From JAPOKJ01 sp031421635 (GTDB taxonomy: Bacteria > Pseudomonadota > Gammaproteobacteria > Burkholderiales > Burkholderiaceae_E), in the NCBI GenBank assembly GCA_031421635.1, contig JANOPA010000039.1, forward strand, positions 45,393 through 109,392: a DNA stretch of 64,000 nt, in the 5' to 3' direction. How positions within the stretch are numbered: the stretch's first letter is position 1; every line of letters starts with the position of its first letter. Shown here piece by piece: positions 8,138-14,863 of this stretch. Made by a program: the position numbers and the translations under genes. The notes beneath the pieces were generated by a model. The model did no database searches and was not told the DNA's origin. It was given only the letters and a program-made list of their open reading frames with translations.

Positions 8138-8671
8138 ATGACCGATTCCCATACAACCGACGACGTCGCTGAGCACGACAGCCCACCTGTTGCGAATAAC
8201 AATACTGTAGACGCTTTCGTCGCCGCGGTGCTTTTTATGATCGGTGCCGTGGTTGTCGTTGAAGCTCGTCGACTAGGCTCCTCCTGGGGCACGGACGGCC
8301 CAGGCGCAGGTTACTTTCCGTTTTATATCGGTTTGATACTCTGTATTTCGGCGGTAGGCATCTTTTACCAGGCCATCTTCAGCGAACAAAAAGACACCGG
8401 CACATTTGTGAATCGCCTACAGTTAAGTCGGGTTTGGTCCGTGCTCTGGCCAGCAGCGCTCTACATTGTCGCTATTCAGTTTGCTGGAATCTACGTGGCC
8501 TCGGCCGTTTACATCGCCTTGTTCATGATCATCTTGGGCAAGTACCCCCCCGTCAAGAGCGTGTTTCTAGGTGTCGTCATTGCCGCGGTGTTTTTCTTGA
8601 TGTTCGAAGTCTGGTTCAAGGTGCCGCTCTTTAAGGGCTCGCTCAATCCCTTGGGCTTTTTAGGCTACTAG
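8138..8671 (+). CDS. tctB: TctB-type small membrane subunit
   Basis: Small permease subunit of the TTT transporter, 177 residues from this start. Four hydrophobic segments are visible: TVDAFVAAVLFMIGAVVVV, YFPFYIGLILCISAVGIFY, VWSVLWPAALYIVAIQF with the following ASAVYIALFMIIL, and SVFLGVVIAAVFFLMFEVW. The motif GPGAGYFPFYIGL is diagnostic for TctB. A GTG at 8090 would extend the frame by 16 codons, but it lies in the loop of the terminator hairpin, so ATG 8138 is preferred despite a weak Shine-Dalgarno. tctA follows after 76 bases. Confidence 0.88.
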   Translation: MTDSHTTDDVAEHDSPPVANNNTVDAFVAAVLFMIGAVVVVEARRLGSSWGTDGPGAGYFPFYIGLILCISAVGIFYQAIFSEQKDTGTFVNRLQLSRVWSVLWPAALYIVAIQFAGIYVASAVYIALFMIILGKYPPVKSVFLGVVIAAVFFLMFEVWFKVPLFKGSLNPLGFLGY

Positions 8672-8747
8672 CACTCATATTGGTGCCACATCGCACAGCC
8701 CTATCTCACTGACACCCTCTCTTGTATCCGCTTCGGAGTTGAACTAA

Positions 8748-10277
8748 ATGGACGAAATAAGCTCATTGTTACAGGGCTTCGCTGTAGTGCTCACCCCTAT
8801 GAACATCGGACTCATGTTCGTGGGGATCATCTTGGGCGTGTTGATTGGTGTTTTGCCGGGCCTGGGTGGCGCCAACGGTGTCGCGATTTTATTACCTCTC
8901 ACTTTTACGATGTCACCGACTTCGGCCATCGTGATGCTCTCTTGCATCTATTGGGGGGCATTATTCGGCGGCGCGATCACCTCGATCTTGTTCAATATTC
9001 CAGGTGAACCCTGGTCGGTCGCCACCACTTTTGACGGTTATCCTTTGGCCCAGAAAGGCAAGGCTGGACAAGCGCTTACGGCTGCCTTTACATCATCCTT
9101 TGTCGGCGCTTTAGTGGCGGTGATCATGATCACCTTTCTTGCGCCCTTGGTGGCCAAATTTGCCCTGAAGTTCGGTGCACCTGAATTTTTTGCGGTCTAT
9201 TTGCTTACCTTCTGTAGCTTCGTGGGCATGGGTAAAGGTTCCCCTTTCAAGATCTTGGTGGCCATGACACTCGGCTTCGCCTTGGCTGCCGTGGGGATGG
9301 ACACCGTCACCGGCCAACTTCGTCTGACCTTTGGCCAACCCGAACTCATGCGTGGCTTTGACTTCTTAATCGCCGTGATTGGCTTGTTTGGGATCGGGGA
9401 AATCCTGGGCTCGATGGAGGAAGGCCTCAATTTCCAGGGCAAGACCGCCAAAATCAATGCCAAAGTTGTTTGGGAAACCTGGAAAGAATTACCAAAATAT
9501 TGGGCGACGTCAATTCGTAGCTCCTTGGTCGGCATATGGATGGGCATCACCCCCGGAGGTGCCACCCCCGCGTCCTTTATGAGCTACGGCATCGCCAAGA
9601 AAATGTCTAAGAATGGCGAAAATTTCGGCAAAGGTGAATTAGAAGGCGTGATTGCTCCAGAGACCGCTGCCCATGCCGCTGGCACCAGTGCGCTGTTGCC
9701 CATGCTTGCCCTCGGCATCCCAGGTTCGCCCACCGCTGCTGTTCTGTTGGGAGGTTTGCTGATTTGGGGTCTACAGCCGGGTCCGCTGCTTTTCGTTGAG
9801 CAAAAAGATTTTGTATGGGGCCTGATCGCCAGCATGTATTTAGGTAACTTGGTAGGACTTATTGTCGTGCTGTCCACGGTTCCCTTGTTCGCCTCTATTC
9901 TGCGAATCCCGTTCTCGATTATCGCGCCGGTAATTATCGTCATTTGTGCCATCGGCGCTTACACGGTCCATAGTGCAATGCTCGATGTCTGGTTCATGCT
10001 GGGATTTGGTGTGATCGGCTATGTCTTCAAAAAACTCAACTATCCGCTCGCGCCATTGGTTTTGGCCTTGGTGCTGGGGGACAAGGCTGAGGATTCGTTC
10101 AGACAGGCGATGCTCGTCTCCCAAGGCGATCTAGGCATTATGTGGTCTAACCCACTGGTGGGCGGCATTACTACTCTGGCCCTAACCATGCTGATATGGC
10201 CCATCATTTCAAAAGTTTGGGGTAAGCTGAGCCCCAAGAAAGTCGATGCCATCCAAGCTCAACGCCCGATTGACTGA
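8748..10277 (+). CDS. tctA: TctA-type large membrane subunit
   Basis: Large transmembrane subunit (509 residues, about 11-12 membrane segments) that forms the translocation path with TctB. Family signatures: GVLPGLGGANGVAILLPLTF near the N-terminus, YWGALFGGAITSILFNIPGEPWSVATTFDGYPLA, and a second inverted-repeat copy GIWMGITPGGATPASFMSYGIAKK, then LGIPGSPTAAVLLGGLLIWGLQPGP. ATG after GGAGTTGAACTA. As the only tctA in the window it could also serve the orphan Bug receptors, although this is unproven. An inverted repeat (10327-10348) follows. Confidence 0.95.
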   Translation: MDEISSLLQGFAVVLTPMNIGLMFVGIILGVLIGVLPGLGGANGVAILLPLTFTMSPTSAIVMLSCIYWGALFGGAITSILFNIPGEPWSVATTFDGYPLAQKGKAGQALTAAFTSSFVGALVAVIMITFLAPLVAKFALKFGAPEFFAVYLLTFCSFVGMGKGSPFKILVAMTLGFALAAVGMDTVTGQLRLTFGQPELMRGFDFLIAVIGLFGIGEILGSMEEGLNFQGKTAKINAKVVWETWKELPKYWATSIRSSLVGIWMGITPGGATPASFMSYGIAKKMSKNGENFGKGELEGVIAPETAAHAAGTSALLPMLALGIPGSPTAAVLLGGLLIWGLQPGPLLFVEQKDFVWGLIASMYLGNLVGLIVVLSTVPLFASILRIPFSIIAPVIIVICAIGAYTVHSAMLDVWFMLGFGVIGYVFKKLNYPLAPLVLALVLGDKAEDSFRQAMLVSQGDLGIMWSNPLVGGITTLALTMLIWPIISKVWGKLSPKKVDAIQAQRPID

Positions 10278-10326
10278 AGATTTGAAGAAGGCCTTGCGGC
10301 CGTCCAACGATTGCTTGGGAGCTTTG

Positions 10327-10348
10327 CCTGCAAAATGTACTTTGCAGG
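10327..10348. terminator. Inverted repeat between convergent tctA and crp-like gene
   Basis: CCTGCAAA / TTTGCAGG, a perfect 8-bp dyad with a 6-base loop, set between the two convergent stop codons. There is no clean T-run on either side, so it is only a possible bidirectional terminator. Confidence 0.45.
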
Positions 10349-10358
10349 TGAGAAGGTC

Positions 10359-10967
10359 TTAAATTTTGCCGCTTTGTTTTAAACGGCTGAGGGTCTCGGC
10401 CGAAAGATTCAGATAAGACGCCAGCTCTTTTTTGGGCAGACGCTCAAACAGTTCAGGCTGCTTACGTACGAAGCGCTTGACGCGACCCGGCGCATCCAAC
10501 AAATGCAAAGTGATGGTGTGCGCCATGATTTCGCTCATGAGTCGCATCACGTCATATTCGAATGCCAGCTTGACGGTTTCATGACGATCAAGAAAGGCCA
10601 CCCAATCGGGTAGCGGCATTTTAGCGACTCGCGCCTTGGTCACACAAACAATGCTGTAAGGGGTGGGAGTGCCCAAACGCCAAGCCGCATAGCTCGTCTC
10701 CATATCGCGCTCATCGGTGAAGCGCAAAATCATCTCTTTCGCTTGGTCGTTTGAGACGACTCGCTTCAAGATGCCATCGAGAATAAAGTACTGTTGCATC
10801 TCATGTACGCCCTGATGCAAAAGGAAATCGCCCTTTTGACAGTCTGCAATATCGAGGTGAGATTCAAGCTCGCTGGCTTGCTCTGGGGTTAAGCTTTTCA
10901 ACAGGGCGTTTTGCCCCAACTGAACACGAATAATGTTCTTGTCAGGATGAGCTTGGACGGACGTCAT
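10359..10967 (-). CDS. Crp/Fnr-family transcriptional regulator
   Basis: 202-residue regulator. The N-terminal cyclic-nucleotide-binding-like barrel spans about residues 20-130 (KGDFLLHQGVHEMQQYFILDGILKRVV), followed by a dimer helix and a C-terminal helix-turn-helix, LPKKELASYLNLSAETLSRL. It lacks the N-terminal Cys cluster of true FNR, so it is not an oxygen-sensing FeS protein by that mechanism; the effector is unknown. It faces the tctCBA operon end to end. A dyad with FNR-type spacing lies 15 bases upstream of its start codon, consistent with autoregulation. No good Shine-Dalgarno is visible. Confidence 0.88.
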   Translation of the reverse strand: MTSVQAHPDKNIIRVQLGQNALLKSLTPEQASELESHLDIADCQKGDFLLHQGVHEMQQYFILDGILKRVVSNDQAKEMILRFTDERDMETSYAAWRLGTPTPYSIVCVTKARVAKMPLPDWVAFLDRHETVKLAFEYDVMRLMSEIMAHTITLHLLDAPGRVKRFVRKQPELFERLPKKELASYLNLSAETLSRLKQSGKI

Positions 10968-10981
10968 GAATACCGCAAAAA

Positions 10982-10995
10982 TTGACCAGGGTCAA
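10982..10995. promoter_or_regulatory. FNR/CRP-type dyad TTGACC-AG-GGTCAA
   Basis: A perfect 14-bp dyad with the spacing of FNR-family sites (TTGAC-N4-GTCAA), immediately upstream of the crp-like gene and in the divergent region with the PAS gene. Candidate autoregulatory operator. Confidence 0.5.
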
Positions 10996-11023
10996 TGGTG
11001 GAAACTTGACCGACTCCTATGAT

Positions 11024-11071
11024 AACTCGTTCACGTTGAATAACGCGTTCAGGTATACAACTTGTTCGCGT
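11024..11071. repeat. Three imperfect 13-bp direct repeats
   Basis: AACTCGTTCACGT (11024), AACGCGTTCAGGT (11042) and AACTTGTTCGCGT (11059) share AAC-N2-GTTC-N2-GT at 18- and 17-base spacing. They lie just upstream of the PAS-protein gene and could be sites for a regulator binding successive faces of the helix. Confidence 0.45.
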
Positions 11072-11147
11072 ACCTAACGTGCGGAATTTGTCCACCTCCC
11101 TAAAATATCCAACTGCCTACTGCGCGATCAGTTTAGTCGCAGCGCAG

Positions 11148-11630
11148 ATGAACCCCACCCCTGCTCACTTCATGACCAGCTTTCAAAACGACCTCCATAA
11201 AATCATCTCTGCCGCTGGCGACGCCATGGTGGTGTGCGATAGCGCAGGCTTGATCACCTTGTGGAATCCGGCCGCCGAACGCATGTTTGGCCATTCAAAA
11301 GAGCAGGCGCTAGGCCAATCTCTCGATATCATCATCCCTGAGCGGCAACGTGCCCGACATTGGGACGGATACCATAAAACGGCCGCTTCCGGCATCACAA
11401 AATATGGCCATGACTTGCTCAAGGTTCCGGCGCTGCACCGTGATGGGCACACGCTATCGATCGCCTTTAGCATCTCTCTATTGAAGGGTGAAGGTCAGGA
11501 CAGCGACAAAGTGGTGGGCATGCTGTCCATCATCCGCGACGAAACCACCCGATTTGCCGAAGAAAGAAGCCTAAAAAAGCGACTTGCTGAGCTCGAATCG
11601 CAAGTTAGAGGAAATGCTCCTCAAAGTTGA
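11148..11630 (+). CDS. Single PAS-domain protein
   Basis: A cytoplasmic PAS sensor without any output domain, about 160 residues. The PAS core is clear: ISAAGDAMVVCDSAGLITLWNPAAERMFGHSKEQALGQSLDIIIPER, then LKVPALHRDGHTLSIAFSISLL and a VVGMLSIIRDETTR strand. A charged coiled-coil tail (EERSLKKRLAELESQV) follows, suited to dimerisation. The frame extends back to GTG 11079, but the extra 23 residues do not resemble family members; ATG 11148 or ATG 11172 fits better, and none has a strong Shine-Dalgarno. Divergent from the Crp/Fnr regulator. The bound ligand (heme, flavin or other) cannot be inferred. Confidence 0.78.
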   Translation: MNPTPAHFMTSFQNDLHKIISAAGDAMVVCDSAGLITLWNPAAERMFGHSKEQALGQSLDIIIPERQRARHWDGYHKTAASGITKYGHDLLKVPALHRDGHTLSIAFSISLLKGEGQDSDKVVGMLSIIRDETTRFAEERSLKKRLAELESQVRGNAPQS

Positions 11631-11788
11631 ATCCTATGAGAATGCAGTGCTGCAGCGCAGCGATTAGAATGACGGTCAAACTGAGCCACGCTAGCCTGGA
11701 AGCCTTATCGGCGACCCTAGTCGTTAGCGGCAAGCTCCAGGCCCACGCTGGCCGACCGGCATTCTATTAACTTCTGCAGGACATTTTC

Positions 11789-13036
11789 ATGAGCAAAGCT
11801 CTCGACGGAGTCAAAATTCTCGATTTCACCCATGTGCAATCGGGCCCGACCTGTACCCAGCTTCTGGCTTGGTTTGGTGCCGATGTGATCAAGGTTGAAC
11901 GCGCCGGTGAAGGCGACGCAACGCGCGGCCAGTTGCGCGATATTCCCGGTGTGGACAGCTTGTATTTCACCATGCTCAACCACAACAAGCGCTCCATCAC
12001 ACTGGATACCAAGAATAAAAAGGGCAAGGAAGTTCTGGATCGTTTGATTAAAGAATGTGACGTTCTGGTCGAAAACTTCGCCCCCGGCGCCCTTGATCGA
12101 ATGGGCATTACCTGGGACCACATTCAAAAACTTAACCCTCGCATGATCGTGGCCTCAGTAAAAGGTTTTGGTCCTGGGCCGTATGAGGATTGCAAGGTTT
12201 ACGAGAATGTCGCCCAGTGCGCGGGCGGCGCAGCTTCCACCACGGGCTTTGATGATGGCCCTCCTTTAGTGACGGGCGCGCAAATTGGCGATAGCGGTAC
12301 GGGCCTCCATTTGGCCCTAGGTATTGTCGCCGCTTTATTCCAGCGTAACAGTACTGGTCGTGGCCAAAAAGTTTTGGCGCCGATGCAAGATTCTGTGCTG
12401 AATTTATGCCGCGTCAAATTGCGCGATCAGCAGCGTCTGGATCGTACCGGCACCATGCATGAGTATCCGCAATACCCAGATGGTGAATTCGGCGAGGCAG
12501 TGCCAAGAGCGGGCAATGCTTCAGGCGGCGGGCAGCCTGGTTGGATTCTTAAATGCAAAGGCTGGGAAACCGATCCGAACGCTTACATTTACTTCATCAC
12601 CCAGGCGGCCGTATGGCCGTCGGTGTGCAAAGTAATTGGCGAAGAGGGCTGGATCACCGATGAGGCGTATGCCACGCCTGCGGCCCGACTACTACATCTT
12701 AAGCCGATTTTCGCTCGTATTGAAAAATGGACCATGACCAAGACCAAGTTCGAGGCGATGGACATCCTGAATAAATTTGATATTCCTTGTGGACCGATTC
12801 TCTCCATGAAAGAGATCTCCGAGGAACCCGCACTACGTGCCACAGGCACGGTGGTCGAAGTCGATCACCCGACCCGTGGCAAATATTTAACTGTCGGTAA
12901 TCCGATCAAGATGTCGGACAGCAGTACTGAGGTGACCCGTTCCCCGCTCCTAGGCGAACACACCGAGGAAGTGCTCAAGCAGTTAGGTTACGACCAAGAA
13001 TACATTTCGGAGCTACGCGCTGAAAAAGTGATCTAA
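11789..13036 (+). CDS. frc: Formyl-CoA:oxalate CoA-transferase
   Basis: Class III CoA-transferase that moves CoA from formyl-CoA to oxalate. The 415-residue chain aligns throughout with the Oxalobacter enzyme as I remember it: start LDGVKILDFTHVQSGPTCTQ, catalytic Asp168 in GAQIGDSGTG, the family run LRDQQRLDRTG, and the glycine loop GGGQPGW at 246-252 that is specific to Frc rather than other CaiB proteins. AGGA precedes ATG. A perfect terminator follows, so frc is transcribed apart from the formate dehydrogenase genes beside it. No oxalyl-CoA decarboxylase of the usual sequence lies in the window; it would be needed elsewhere to complete oxalate breakdown. Confidence 0.92.
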   Translation: MSKALDGVKILDFTHVQSGPTCTQLLAWFGADVIKVERAGEGDATRGQLRDIPGVDSLYFTMLNHNKRSITLDTKNKKGKEVLDRLIKECDVLVENFAPGALDRMGITWDHIQKLNPRMIVASVKGFGPGPYEDCKVYENVAQCAGGAASTTGFDDGPPLVTGAQIGDSGTGLHLALGIVAALFQRNSTGRGQKVLAPMQDSVLNLCRVKLRDQQRLDRTGTMHEYPQYPDGEFGEAVPRAGNASGGGQPGWILKCKGWETDPNAYIYFITQAAVWPSVCKVIGEEGWITDEAYATPAARLLHLKPIFARIEKWTMTKTKFEAMDILNKFDIPCGPILSMKEISEEPALRATGTVVEVDHPTRGKYLTVGNPIKMSDSSTEVTRSPLLGEHTEEVLKQLGYDQEYISELRAEKVI

Positions 13037-13044
13037 GCCCAAGC

Positions 13045-13075
13045 GCTTGGTCAGCCTTTCTTGACCAAGCTTTTT
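13045..13075 (+). terminator. Intrinsic terminator after frc
   Basis: Perfect 9-bp stem GCTTGGTCA / TGACCAAGC, 8-base loop, then TTTTT. It separates frc from the formate dehydrogenase operon. Confidence 0.92.
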
Positions 13076-13141
13076 GTGACTGATATCTCTTAGATCGTGC
13101 GTCTCTCCGAAGTAAATACTAGTTTACCGAAGTGAGACGTC

Positions 13142-14839
13142 ATGAACTACCCTGTAATTCCTATCGCGGTCGAAGCCGCGAGTAAAGAGCGCAAGCGCCA
13201 AGGGCCCAAGGGCCGCCAGGTAGACCCGCGCGCGCTTGAAGAGGTGCAGGACCTCCTCGGTGATGGCCCGCGCCAAGCCGAGCTCTTGATTGAGTATCTG
13301 CATAAAATTCAAGATCGCTACGCACATTTGTCGGCAGCGCATCTTGCCGCGCTTGCGCAAGAAATGAAGCTGCCGCAAACGGCCGTCTACGAGGTCGCTT
13401 CGTTTTATCATCACTTCGATATCGTGAAGGAGGGCGAAGCCGCACCAGCCGCGCTCACGGTTCGGGTCTGCGATGGCCTGTCTTGCGAGATGGCTGGCGC
13501 GCAAGCGCTCTTGACGAAGTTGCCTGCGCTCCTGGGTCGAGATGTCAGAGTGATTGCAGCACCCTGTATTGGTCGCTGCGAACAGGCGCCGGCCGCGGTA
13601 GTCGGACAAAATCCCGTGCCACACGCCACGATCTCCGCGATTACTGAGAAAATCGCGGCTCAGGCGACCAAGCATGAACCCGATGAATTTCTCGGCCTCA
13701 GTGAGTATCAAGCCGCTGGCGGGTACAAACTTCTCGACGCCTGCTTGAATGGTGCCCGCGATGTTGAAGGCGTGATCAAGAGCATGGAGGATTCAGGCCT
13801 TCGCGGACTGGGTGGAGCTGGATTTCCTGCCGGTCGAAAATGGCACATCGTGCGCGCCGAAGCGGGCCCACGCCTGATGGCTGTCAATATCGATGAAGGT
13901 GAACCCGGCACTTTTAAGGATCGCTATTATCTTGAGCGCGACCCACATCGCTTTTTGGAAGGCATGTTGATCGCAGCCTGGGCCGTGGGCATCTCCAAAG
14001 TCTATGTCTATTTGCGAGACGAGTATCACGGCTGCCGTGCCCTACTCGAGAGCGAATTGGCGCGACTGCGGGCCTCGCCTCTCGGCTCCAAACTTCCTGA
14101 GATTCATTTACGCCGAGGCGCTGGTGCGTATATCTGTGGCGAGGAATCCGCCATGATCGAATCGATTGAGGGCAAGCGAGGCATGCCGCGTTTACGGCCA
14201 CCTTATGTTGCGCAAGTCGGTTTGTTCGGCCGGCCAACACTTGAACACAACTTCGAAACGCTCTACTGGGTACGCGAAATTTTAGAGAAGGGTGGTGCTT
14301 GGTTTACCACTCACGGTCGTAACGGTCGCAAAGGCTTACGCTCGTTCTCAGTGTCGGGTCGAGTAAAAAATCCGGGTGTCAAACTCGCGCCGGCAGGTAT
14401 TACTATTCAAGAGCTTATCGACGAGCATTGTGGTGGCATGATCGATGGCCAGAAGTTTTACGGCTATCTTCCTGGCGGGGCCTCTGGCGGCATTTTGCCT
14501 GCCAGTATGAATGCAATTCCTCTTGACTTTGATACCTTACAGCCCTATGGCTGTTTCATTGGCTCGGCGGCGGTGATCGTGCTTTCGGATCAGGACAGTG
14601 CGAGTGCAGCAGCGCGCAACATGATGCGTTTCTTCCAACATGAATCTTGCGGCCAGTGCACCCCTTGCCGCGTAGGTACTGCAAAAGCTTCCAAGATTAT
14701 TGAGTCGCAGCAATGGAATTTGGCGCTACTGGCTGATCTATCGCAAGTAATGCGTGACGCCTCGATCTGCGGACTCGGTCAGGCGGCACCGAATCCGGTG
14801 GACTGTGTCATCAAGTACTTCCCTCATGAAATCGCTTAA
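13142..14839 (+). CDS. NAD-dependent formate dehydrogenase, fused beta/gamma (NuoE-NuoF-like) subunit
   Basis: Diaphorase subunit passing electrons from formate to NAD. Residues 1-160 are NuoE-like with a thioredoxin-fold [2Fe-2S] site (VRVCDGLSCEMAG and APCIGRCEQAP). The rest is NuoF-like: FMN loop GLRGLGGAGFPAGRKW, NADH loop RRGAGAYICGEESAMIESIEG, and the [4Fe-4S] motif ESCGQCTPCRVGT. At 565 residues this fused layout corresponds to the FDH1-type beta subunit of methylotrophs (from memory), rather than the separate FdsG and FdsB of Cupriavidus. It starts 66 bases after the frc terminator and is followed by the alpha subunit after 24 bases. Cytoplasmic. Confidence 0.93.
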   Translation: MNYPVIPIAVEAASKERKRQGPKGRQVDPRALEEVQDLLGDGPRQAELLIEYLHKIQDRYAHLSAAHLAALAQEMKLPQTAVYEVASFYHHFDIVKEGEAAPAALTVRVCDGLSCEMAGAQALLTKLPALLGRDVRVIAAPCIGRCEQAPAAVVGQNPVPHATISAITEKIAAQATKHEPDEFLGLSEYQAAGGYKLLDACLNGARDVEGVIKSMEDSGLRGLGGAGFPAGRKWHIVRAEAGPRLMAVNIDEGEPGTFKDRYYLERDPHRFLEGMLIAAWAVGISKVYVYLRDEYHGCRALLESELARLRASPLGSKLPEIHLRRGAGAYICGEESAMIESIEGKRGMPRLRPPYVAQVGLFGRPTLEHNFETLYWVREILEKGGAWFTTHGRNGRKGLRSFSVSGRVKNPGVKLAPAGITIQELIDEHCGGMIDGQKFYGYLPGGASGGILPASMNAIPLDFDTLQPYGCFIGSAAVIVLSDQDSASAAARNMMRFFQHESCGQCTPCRVGTAKASKIIESQQWNLALLADLSQVMRDASICGLGQAAPNPVDCVIKYFPHEIA

Positions 14840-14863
14840 CTTTGTATCGCCACTAAGGCCATC

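Noticed and set aside
11631..11788. Inverted repeat GCCTGGA...TCCAGGC between the PAS gene and frc
   Set aside because: The arms are 42 bases apart with weak internal pairing and no T-run, so neither terminator nor operator can be supported.
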